Assembly: GCA_003344405.1 (NCBI GenBank)
Contig: NOWV01000085.1
Location: forward strand, 62,001-126,000
Length of the DNA stretch: 64,000 nt
Reading direction: 5' to 3'
Source: Trichoplax sp. H2
Taxonomy: Eukaryota; Placozoa; Uniplacotomia; Trichoplacea
In this document: piece after piece, positions 54,801-64,000 of the stretch
Position numbering within the stretch: position 1 is the first letter of the stretch
Layout: the number at the start of each line of letters is the position of its first letter
The notes under the pieces: model-generated
Seen by the model: the letters and a program-made list of their open reading frames with translations, nothing else
What the model was told of the DNA's origin: nothing
Database searches by the model: none
Position numbers and translations under genes: made by a program

Positions 54801-57800
54801 CTTAAATGATGGCGCTTGAGCTAAGTTTAATTTCAAACGTAAATCAGAATTAGAGATTCAACAAGCGAAATAGATATAGTGTATGATATAATTGATTACT
54901 AACCATCTACTTTATCTTGCTGAGTTTTAGGCTCGGGGTCTGTTTCTTTTATAGGACTCACTATAAGATCTGAGCTACCACCAAATCCATGATGAAATCG
55001 AATGACAGCAATGATACTATTGATAGCTTTCTGTATAATGAATAGGTCATTAATAATACATACCGTATTAGAGATAAGTATGATCACTATCAAATGCCTA
55101 ATACTATAAGAATTTACCTTCCATCTTCGTCTAATCAAAAATCGCTTCAATCTTGAAGTTTTAATTTTCTTTTCAATTTTTTTCTTTATTTTTGCAATTC
55201 ACAATTAAATAATGTATAGGAATATTATGTTAGTTTCATATTTATCAACTTACAAAAAATCATAGTATTACTAGTTTGTGTAAATGAATCATGAAAAATT
55301 ACCTTTAACCAACTATGATTTAATGCTTGCTCGATAGTAAAGCGTGATCTGTTGATAAAATTAAATTGATGACTTATTTTAATTTCACTATCATTTTAAT
55401 TCTATCAGTAATAGTATCTAATATAATTACTTTGGATCTTTCTGAATTAATCCTTCCATAAAATTTTTGGAATTTTCCGATAATTCGTCAAAAATTTCAT
55501 CATCAAAATCCCATTCTGCATTTGTAACATTTTGTAGTGTTTCGCCATCATTTTCTCCCATAAAAGGCGACAATCCACTTAGTCTGTTAGAAAATTTGAT
55601 AGAGAACAATCGAAGTAAATTAAATTACTTTTTCGCACTACAATTTGTTGGTGAGCTAAGCAATAGTTAATTACTTGTATAAGCTATTTAAAATCATAGA
55701 ATATTCATTTCTTAGACTTACAAAATGTAGGTTACTACTCCAACACTCCTACAGAGAGAAAGAATTTTTAGTTATATCTTTTCTCGTAAATTACTGAATG
55801 CAAATATTTTTAAACAGTAGCAATAGTAAGCGATGTAAAATAATACTGTCGATGTTTTATGACTAACTTAATTATTTCATTGGGTATCACTTACCACATA
55901 TCTGCGCTAAACGAAATCGGTTCAAAATTGATAACTTCCGGTGCTATAGTATATATATAATGAAATAAATATATTCAAGGAATACATTTGTATTACTGTA
56001 GTTGTTCATAGTATTACGTAATTTCGTAAAATTCTTTAATATATATCGTTTTTACCAACAAACTCTGGAGTACCACAAATGACTTTTATCTTATCTTTTG
56101 GATTGTATTTATGAGCAAGGCCAAAATCGATCAATTTAATATCCATGGAATCGTTACTTAAGCATAGGATGTTCTCAGGCTAACATAAAAACAATCTATA
56201 TTATTTACTTTTATGATATAAATGTTCTGAAAGCTATAATAAAACAAAGGATAGAATACATGTGATTATAAAAACATATTAACCTTCAGGTCAAGATGGA
56301 TGATATTATTTTGGTGCATATGTTGAACACCTTCTAATACTTGAGTTATATATTCGGCAGCTTCTTTTTCTGACAAGTACTCTTTTTCTACAATTCTATC
56401 AAATAGTTCTCCACCAGAAATGCTACAAAGTTATAAAAGGAGCCTCATTAATAAACAATACTAACGCCATGTATAGCTATGACTTATTTCCTTCGAACAA
56501 GTAGCGTATACTAGTATCTACTGTATTTACTAACAATTCAAGGACCATCACGTAATCAGTAGGTGTTTGATACACGGCATAAAGGCGGACTAATCTTTCA
56601 TGATCAAGACAGTTCATGACGTCGATCTCTCGATGGATATCTTCCTCTTTAGAATTTTTTAAATCAATATGTTTCGCAGCAAAGATATTTCCGGATTCAT
56701 CCGCACAGCGGTATACTACACCAAAGCGTCCCCTGCAAAAGCATCATTATTAAACTTCACTATTACATATTTATATTGTATAGGTAGCCATAATCCGTAA
56801 AAGTTCTAAGTTTGATATTTAGTATAAGATATGCTGGCTCCTACACTAGTTCAGCAAGCACAAGAATAACAGTGCATGTAGCTTATTTATTATTATCATC
56901 ATACTTTCCAAGTTCCTCCAATAACGTATAGTCGTCCTTGAGGTTTCCCTTTATTAATTCAGTTTTCCTAGGTTTTTTGGGAGGGTCTAGAATATCATGT
57001 CGTATTCGCGTAGAGCAATAAATCAGTTTCTTTTGTTTAAAGGTATATACGGTCCGCTAGAACGGTAGCATAAATAATAAACTACGACAAAATATGTTTA
57101 ACTTTCGGTATTGTACTAAGTAGGTAATGCAGATTGAACGATCGTAGACCATATATTAAATTACAATTAATATGTATTAGAATTGTTACAGACGTTTGAC
57201 TTTGTTATCCATGGTTTTTTGAGTTGTACTTTCTGTAAAAAAAGTTATCATAATTCTTAGTTTTAATAGATAATTATGCAATTGTAACAGTCACATGCTT
57301 GAATTTTATTTACAATGATGTTTTCCATATTTAATTTAGACCAATAAATGACGAAAATTGATCTATCCAGTAAATTTAGCAATAAATACCTTTAGCTTCG
57401 TTGTCAAGAATAGGAGCTAAGTGGTTTTGTGGAACAAATCCTGCTGAACCGGTTGATTTAGCTTTCACAAGCCAAGAATTTTCTGTCTTTTCCAAAACTT
57501 TAACAAGTTCGCCTTCCGATAAAGTCAGAGGATTGTCCTTGGATCCAGCGAATGATAATATAACTCTGTATAAGTTCTCACTATCATCTTGATTATTTTG
57601 CTTCTGAGTCGTGGCTGAAAGAGAGTATTATAAATATTTACATTATAACTATTATAGTAAATAGCTATATTTTAAATAATTTAATCACAGTAGGATAATA
57701 GGAATCAATTTAATTACACATATGATACCTTCTGCTTCAATAACGATAATGCACTCTTCGCTTGGCTCACTTGAGCCGACTTTACTGTATGCCTTTACTC

Positions 57801-59657
57801 GGAATTTATATACCATATCACATTCTAGCCTATTGACTACATAAGAACATTCCATCAATTCCCTGTCCACGGTCGACCATGAACTATCACCGACTTTCAT
57901 GCTTTCAACAATGTATTTAGTTTCTTGATGACTATCGCTTTCCGATTGTTCCCAGGATAGTAGAATAGAATCAGTGGTTAATTTAGCTGATCGTAGATCA
58001 ACTGGTCGACTTGGTGGTGCTGTAATAATATTTAAAAATTTACAAGTTATATTTTATCATGCCTTTAGTGCATTACTATTAATATAGAAAATTACCTTGA
58101 TTACTTAATTCTTCTGCTGCTTCTATTTAATTATAAATAAAAAAATTACATCAAAAAATCGTAGTATTACTTTCCTTTAGTCATACATCATTGAGCACAA
58201 TAAACTGTATTTATCATGCCATGTAGTGCATTACTATTAATATAGAAAATTACCTTGATTACTTAATTCTTCTGCTGGTTCTGTTTAATTATAAGTAAAA
58301 TTTACATCAAAAAATTGTAATATCATTTTCCTTTAGTCATACATCGTTGAGCACAGTAACATAGAAAATGTGGGTATACTTCGAATACGATTAAGTAAGA
58401 AAATCGTGCTAATTACCTTTAACATCTAATCTAGCTGAAGTTGTTACCGTTTTATCTTTTGTAATGATTGCACATTTGTAGATTCCATTGCTTTTAGAAG
58501 AACAATTTTTTATTACTAATTCACAGCAAGATGCATCATCATCATCAAACGCATATTCGTATTCCGGACTGTTTTCGAGATATTCGTCGTTTTTATACCA
58601 TTGCACATCAAAATCAAGATCGGTTGACTCTACACTGACTGTAAGGCGGGCTGAATCACCATAATTCACGGAAATATCGGAAAGAGGCTTCAAGAACTTA
58701 ACTTCTATTATTTCCTTTTTTGCTAAGATTTAAAATTCAGCGCGCGTTATAAATACTTTGCTTAACACGAAAACTTACGATAAATTTAAACAGTATAATA
58801 CTTCTACTAGTTGTAAATATCTTGCCAGGTACCCTGGCAGTAGTGTTATGCTATTTTTACCTGCAACGAATAAACTAGCTCCACAGGACTGGGTTCCAGC
58901 TGTGTTTGTAGCAGAAACTGTATAGGTACCAGAATCGCCATTCTGACAGTTTTTAATTATCAACATATGTACTGGCCCATTACTAGATGTATTACCGTTG
59001 GAAATTTCCAAGTCGTCTTTATACCACTTGACACTTGGTTGAGGTTGACCGGTTACTTCACAACGGAAAGTAGCATCCCCTCCTTCTTCTACTTCTAACC
59101 CAGAAATAGACTGACTAAATTTAGGCGGAGTTGTGACTGGTTTTTGAGTATCATCATCACCTACGCATGTTAATCAATCAATGCAATTCCTAAGTTTCGA
59201 TCTCATAATGCAACAATAATAAGGAAGAATGCTTATGTTGTAAAAGTTAACTTAGGATACAAATGTCACTTTTCCTATAATTAAAATAGAACTAATTTCT
59301 GGGAATAGAAGTGATACCTTCAACAGTTATAGTAACTGAGAAATCTTTTTTACCAGCTTCATTTGAAGCGACAATAGTGTAAAGACCAGAATCGGAACTT
59401 TTACTGTGGTCAATAGTTAAAGTAGATTGACCAGCCTCAAATGTAACATGGACAGAGGCATTAGGTTCGATAACAGTGTTGTCCTTTAGCCACTTAACAG
59501 TAGGATCTGGAGAAGCAGATATTTTAATCTTCAGTTCTATAGGCTCACCGGCCTTTACTTTCGTATTTTTGGGTTTACGGAGGAAGAAAGGGGCCTTAGC
59601 TTTGGGAGTAAATTTGCTTGCAGTCGTTGAGACCGTCGACTTTTTCGTGAAACTCAT
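51864..59657 (-). CDS. Obscurin/SPEG-like protein with two MLCK-type kinase domains
   Basis: About 28 exons, roughly 1,550 residues. Order: Ig (59318-59657, from ATG), Ig (58861-59160), Ig (58417-58722), two micro-exons (58254-58280, 58096-58122), FN3 (57729-58019), SH3 (57390-57614; ENLYRVILSFAGSKDNPLTL), linker (57201-57232), kinase 1 (57056-55300), Ig (about 54530-54840), an acidic linker, kinase 2 (about 54176-52930), and a last exon with Ig plus FN3 ending at 51864. Kinase 1 has GKGRFGVVYRC, FAAKHIDL, FISGGELFDRIVEK, IIHLDLK, LIDFGLAHKY and TPEFVG/APEVI. Kinase 2 has GKFGIVRAC, AAKMIK, GGELLDRL, ILHLDLK, LIDFGMARKF and TPEFVG. HLDLK and DFG in both suggest both could be active. Each kinase is followed by a basic helix (LKRFLIRRRWKKAIN; LRTFVVKRRWKKAFTAV) typical of the autoinhibitory/calmodulin-binding tail of the titin-MLCK family. 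Obscurin, UNC-89 and SPEG share the double-kinase plan but are far larger. TRIO/Kalirin C-termini (SH3-Ig-FN3-kinase) are a weaker alternative. Confidence 0.92.
58040..58365 (-). repeat. Tandem duplication containing a 27-nt micro-exon
   Basis: Two copies 158 bp apart share nearly all of their sequence, including GTGCATTACTATTAATATAG, the exon and its splice sites, and TTTCCTTTAGTCATACATC. Each contains a 27-nt exon (58254-58280 and 58096-58122) with intact acceptor and GTAATT donor, both phase 1-1. They encode EPAEELSNQ and EAAEELSNQ. Both exons can be included, skipped or used singly without breaking the frame. Confidence 0.85.
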
Positions 59658-60718
59658 CTGACATAGAAACGGATAAAATGAGATAAATCGTAAAGATTTA
59701 GGTAACTAAGTGCAGAACACAATTTTTTAAGACTAATATGTAGCTACTGCGTAGCATTTTACATTATACAATACATATTTTAAGTAATTTTAAAGTATAA
59801 AGGTTTTGTAGAACATTTCTGTATCTTGGTCATACTATACAGTACTATGTAAGGAATGCATAATAGATAAACTGAACAATGATATAACAGATTGATATTT
59901 ATCTTCTATCTTCCGGATATATGACATTTTCTTAAAATGGTTTGTGATGTCAAAACATAGCCTACGTTGATTCAAATTGTTTGTGACGCTTGATATAATG
60001 TCAGTACAGTATAACCGAATTAGTTACATCATATAATTTTAATACCAAGACGAGATCATTTATTTTCAATATTATGTTATCTATTAGTGTATACTTCATC
60101 AAGTTAGTGAAGTAAATTAAAAGCGATACTACAGTATCATACGAGTATATTTATTTAATTACAGATACAAGCTTGGGCTACACTATTCAAAATTTTCAAT
60201 AAATTGAAGCTCCAGTCTGCTACAAGTATTTTACATTGTTATACTATCTGTAATCAATACAAATACATTGGTCAAAAAGGTTGTTATTTTAAGGGTTAAT
60301 TTGATTTAGCTATCGTAGTACGATACAGTACTGTATATTAACATGAGCGGTAATCTATCTGTATTATTGAGTTAAACGTAAATAGATTTTAAGTTGTACA
60401 GTACAGTGCATTCGAAAAATTGAATAACTTATTATAATTAAAAAGAGGCCCTAAAATCAGTATCTTGAACATCATGATATTTTACAGTCTAAATATCTAC
60501 TTTTGACACTGGTAGTACGCTACTGGTAGGTCGTGTACGGACGATATTCAAGGCTACGAGCACGATCTTGATACGTGTTTCAGAATTTTTGTTTGGAATA
60601 CGATATAATCAGCCTATACTCACCATTACCTATTCATGAAATGAAAACTACTAAGCTTACCATTTACAGTATTATTTAAAAATTTTTTTGTCGCTTAATA
60701 CTTGTTCGACGTGAGTCG

Positions 60719-60742
60719 AATCAATGTTTTAAAACATTGATT
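60719..60742. repeat. Perfect 24-bp palindrome
   Basis: AATCAATGTTTT (60719-60730) is followed directly by its exact reverse complement AAAACATTGATT (60731-60742). It is about 1.06 kb upstream of the double-kinase start codon. Confidence 0.85.
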
Positions 60743-60775
60743 AGAGATGAACCTTCCTGAATGTTTATATAGAGG

Positions 60776-60790
60776 TCTCTCTCTCTCTCT
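60776..60790. repeat. (TC)n microsatellite
   Basis: An uninterrupted TC run of about 7.5 units lies here, just beside the 24-bp palindrome. Confidence 0.9.
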
Positions 60791-61590
60791 ATTGTGTGTC
60801 ATATTGTCTTATTGATTATTGTACAGTATTGTATAATCTTAGGTTCAAGTTGCCTGATAGTATTTGGGCAATACGCTTTTGTAGAATATTAAAAGAAGGA
60901 GATCATACTTCTATAATCTAGAAAGAGTTCGTTGTCTACTAAACTTGAGCTTTCAGAACAAACGCATGACTAAGCATAAAAGATAGGACGCTGACTACAA
61001 ACTACACAACAACGGTATCTCAGTCTGCTACATCATCAATGTACACTAGTACAGTACGATTTATAACGTGCTGTTACTACTGTACTGTAGTACGAAGACA
61101 GTCTAGCTACGAATAATACATATACTGTACAATAAAGAAAAGCAGCATGCAAACTGTTTTTATTTCATTCTTATAGGAAGATACGTGGCCAGTCTATCAA
61201 AGGCAATTATTATTATAAGAAATACAATATAAAGCCAAAGGCAAAAAAATACATTTCAACAAGGCTAGCAACGTCATCAAAAGTATAATATTAGTGTGTA
61301 AAAGAGGAAAAAAAGTACACTAAAGTGTCTTTCACATCAAATCACTAAAAGGTTCCCTATCAGTGTTCTTCAGTAATAGAGCACTCGGTGCCGTTAACGC
61401 AAAACGTGTTATAAGCTAACCGGTGTCGTTTTAAAGCTGGACGTTTTTGACATATTGATTGTACTGTACAGTAGTGTAACCATGGTCGAATACGACCATT
61501 GTAGTGGTTTCTGATTACAGTGCAGACGTAGTGTTACGTCAACACTAAGTAGACATACAGTACTGTACTAGACCTCATGCCGAATCTTTT

Positions 61591-61690
61591 ACCTCTCTCC
61601 CCTTCCCCCTCCCCCCCCCTCCGATTAGGGAGGGAATGGACCGGACCTTAGCCACAGCGAACAGCCGGCCAGTTTTGACGGGTTAACTGG
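61591..61690. other. Pyrimidine tract followed by a GC-rich stretch
   Basis: At 61591-61622 the plus strand is almost entirely C and T, including a run of nine or more C, and is followed by GGGAGGGAATGGACCGGACC. This is the most GC-biased short stretch near the right end. The purine/pyrimidine asymmetry could favour unusual DNA structure. Its position about 1.9 kb upstream of the double-kinase gene does not by itself imply a promoter. Confidence 0.5.
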
Positions 61691-62049
61691 ATGAGTTTAC
61701 ACTACGCTGTACAGTACATTGTACAGAAAAAAAATCGTTCTGCTGTACTGTACTGTAGCTAAAAAAGGTGTGTCCACAATGATCTCGGTGGTCTTCCGTG
61801 CAAGAGACTTCTTAAGGGAAAACCCTGACTGTGTAGAAGCTTTTTTAACAAAACACAAATTGTATACAGTACTACAGACGGTGAACATCGCAAATTGTGC
61901 TAAACTGTAAACGTAAATCCAGGAACTATAGCACTAAAATAATATATTGCTTAACCCTGGTGAGCCAATAGTGGAATAATGAAGGAGTAACTGTATCATA
62001 GCTTATGACATATTTACATACTGTAGGACAGTAAAGCACCAATGTTAGT

Positions 62050-62260
62050 CAATACACTACAGTACTGTACTGGATGTACACACGCGGAGTCACGCCTCAA
62101 ATCCGATAAGCGGAAGTACAGTACATACTGTACAGGAAAGTAAAACGCTTTTCGTCAATCATGACTACAGTACTGTACTGTACGTATTGCTGTCTATACT
62201 GCATAGTATGCTGTACTGTATATTATACATATTGTACAGTACTGTACGGCCAGTACAGTA
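62050..62260. repeat. Dense GTAC palindrome cluster
   Basis: Words include CTACAGTACTGTACTGG near 62,057, AGTACAGTACATACTGTACA near 62,115, CTACAGTACTGTACTGTACG near 62,165 and TTGTACAGTACTGTACGGCC near 62,232. They overlap and share the core GTAC in both arm orders, as in the 14.9-15.4 kb cluster. Confidence 0.75.
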
Positions 62261-62264
62261 AACT

Positions 62265-62285
62265 ATGATTAGAATTTCTAATCAT
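62265..62285. repeat. Inverted repeat, 10-bp arms
   Basis: ATGATTAGAA (62265-62274) and its reverse complement TTCTAATCAT (62276-62285) flank a single base. It adjoins the GTAC palindrome cluster. Confidence 0.8.
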
Positions 62286-64000
62286 CGGAAAGTTCAAGAG
62301 TTTAGTTTCATGAAGGCATTCTGCTCTTTCATATAGTACAGTAGCTAGCGCTACTAGGGATAAAGGCTAATTCTGTTGGTTAGTATCCGTTTTCAGGTAC
62401 AAATAATTCCTCAGGCAACTAGGGTCTGTAAAAAGTGCATAGTTGTACACCTCGGTAAAGTACAAAAACATGAGAGCTGCAAGCGTTGCTAATGAGTAAT
62501 TACTATTTGGAAAAGGAGTTTGAGTTACTAATGCTGTTACCGTAACACGCTACTTATATGATCTTCCCAAATGTCTACACCTCAGCTCTACTGTAACAGC
62601 AGCAGTTAAAAAGGCAATGCATTCGTCACGTAATACTGCAGTGGCTAATCAATCTAAGGATTAAATCATCTTAGCGAACGTTTATCATTGGCATAAGCTG
62701 AATTCATTGCCTTCATCATTTTTAGAAATTGATGATGCATATCTGGTAGCTATTACCGAGTATCGAATCGTAACGTCTCCGTAATACAGATTCACGATCC
62801 ACAATCACTAGACAAAGGCACGCACTACATTAGCTGAGGTTCAAGATAGAATAGTAATTTATCAAGGATAAATGTTTGCTCATTGCGTAGGTTTACATAG
62901 CACGAGGTGTTGTACGTTATGATTTTAGGACAGAAGTGATCCTACATTTCCGTTTTATCGACAAACGCCAAAAAATGGAAAGTACTCTTTCGTATAAACC
63001 TACTCAACATTCGCAAAATCATTGACATTGCAGTATAGTCACCAATGCTGTCGATGTTATACAGTACAATACATTCATCCAACTGTAAGCATTCAACAAT
63101 AATCCATAGTACGGACACAATCAGTAATACAGTAGAATGGAACACAATACAATGTAACAAATCATTTGTTTTTTAGCAATCTGTTCGCTCAAGTGTAACG
63201 GCGAACAGCATCAATATTGTGTATTAAGTTTAAAAAAAAGGATATCCAAAATGATATAGTGTGTGATTTTACTGTAGAACTGCACGTTATGTTGTCTGTC
63301 AAAGCATCGCTAAAAACCGCACAGTGAAATGTGTAAATACAATTAACTTAATTAGGCAAACTATTATTACTGTACTGTCAATATCAAGGCGGAGTAGTAA
63401 TTAGAAGGTCATCTAATTACGCTTGTGTTCGGAAATGGTCGCATCATACTGTACTGATGGATGCATGATCAATGAATAGATGACAGATACAAGTCAAAGT
63501 TACATCGGAAGCAACAACAACAATACGATGCTACTAGTATATTTCATGCACTACAGTTTATGAAAGTAAGGTTTATTAATTAAATTAAATTTCATTTAAT
63601 TTATATATGCATACATACAGAACGCTGTACTGTACATATGCAGTACTGTTTTAATAGTATACGCACACATTTAATACATACGTTATTATCTCAAGTCATA
63701 TTACTGCTATTCTATACACTGTAGCATAAAATATTTTGTAGATGGATAGTTTTAAGTCCAAAGTCAGCCACATGTCGAAGAGTGTACCTTATCAAAACTC
63801 GAATCAAACGTGCTTGCACTCTTCACTCCATTTATAATTCATATTCTCTCAAGCACAGTTATCACGATCAGTTCATAAACTTCGTCATTATGATGAGCAG
63901 AGAATCGGGATACAAATTAATTATGTGATACTGTACAGACGACGGAGTGTGTGTACAGTACTATATTACTTGGACATTCAGATATGAGCAAGAAGTACTA

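Larger units (their letters stand above)
59658..64000. other. Intergenic region rich in GTAC palindromes
   Basis: This is upstream of the double-kinase gene and so contains its promoter. Palindromic GTAC words are frequent throughout: near 60,324, 60,400, 61,045-61,090, 61,460, 61,555, 61,710-61,755, 62,057, 62,116, 62,160-62,260, 63,622 and 63,930-63,960. Several short open frames (60-75 codons) are made largely of these words or lack conserved features. No gene or RNA gene is supported. Confidence 0.5.

Noticed and set aside
51864-59657. Reading the double-kinase gene as the missing C-terminal part of the TRIO-like gene
   Set aside because: It lies 38 kb upstream of the TRIO start with its own ATG and stop and with other genes in between.
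61697-61910. Opposed 63-codon frames on both strands
   Set aside because: Both are bounded by GTAC palindromes, overlap each other almost completely and encode nothing recognisable.
62942-63160. Hydrophobic 72-codon minus-strand frame as a membrane protein
   Set aside because: Composition follows AT-rich DNA; there is no splice, start-context or homology support.

Overview
The window is eukaryotic nuclear DNA from an animal. It is AT-rich, its genes are split into many short exons by compact introns (mostly about 60-250 bp) with GT-AG ends, and the recognisable proteins are animal families: a TRIO/Kalirin Rho-GEF, a DIP2 protein, a receptor tyrosine kinase, and an obscurin/SPEG-like protein with two kinase domains. 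The mixture of animal signalling families with a compact, AT-rich, intron-dense layout would suit an early-branching animal such as a placozoan or sponge. That placement is inference; nothing in the window proves the species.

Layout. 1-2.6 kb: no supported gene, one degenerate repeat pair. 2.6-13.9 kb (-): TRIO/Kalirin homologue with CRAL-TRIO domain, spectrin repeats, DH1 and PH1; 22 exons whose splice phases all agree; its 3' end is unresolved. 13.9-17.7 kb: intergenic DNA rich in GTAC-centred palindromes, a possible transposon end, and a possible small two-exon gene. 17.7-18.9 kb (+): mitochondrial ribosomal silencing factor (RsfS/MALSU1). 20.8-25.1 kb (-): receptor tyrosine kinase, 5' end not found. 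25.2-29.6 kb: degenerate repeats and empty AT-rich DNA. 29.6-47.2 kb (-): a DIP2 gene of roughly 46 exons. Its first exon is split from the rest by a 6.9-kb intron full of old tandem repeats. 47.8-49.9 kb: a 115-bp satellite array with an assembly gap, grading into an older ~190-197-bp form of the same repeat. 51.9-59.7 kb (-): a ~1,550-residue protein ordered Ig-Ig-Ig-FN3-SH3-kinase-Ig-kinase-Ig-FN3. 59.7-64 kb: intergenic, with dense GTAC palindromes.

The genes are not an operon, and no shared pathway is shown by the sequence. By family, TRIO (Rac/RhoG activation), the receptor kinase and the double-kinase protein are cell-surface/cytoskeletal signalling proteins. DIP2 is a lipid-metabolism regulator with two adenylate-forming-like domains. 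The silencing factor acts on mitochondrial ribosomes. The most interesting observations are the compact double-kinase/SH3 architecture, a tandemly duplicated 27-nt micro-exon inside that gene, the 115-bp array with its GGG/CCC switch, and the window-wide excess of GTAC palindromes outside exons. Exon boundaries were read by eye from conserved protein sequence and splice phase; those given as single positions should be right to within a few bases.
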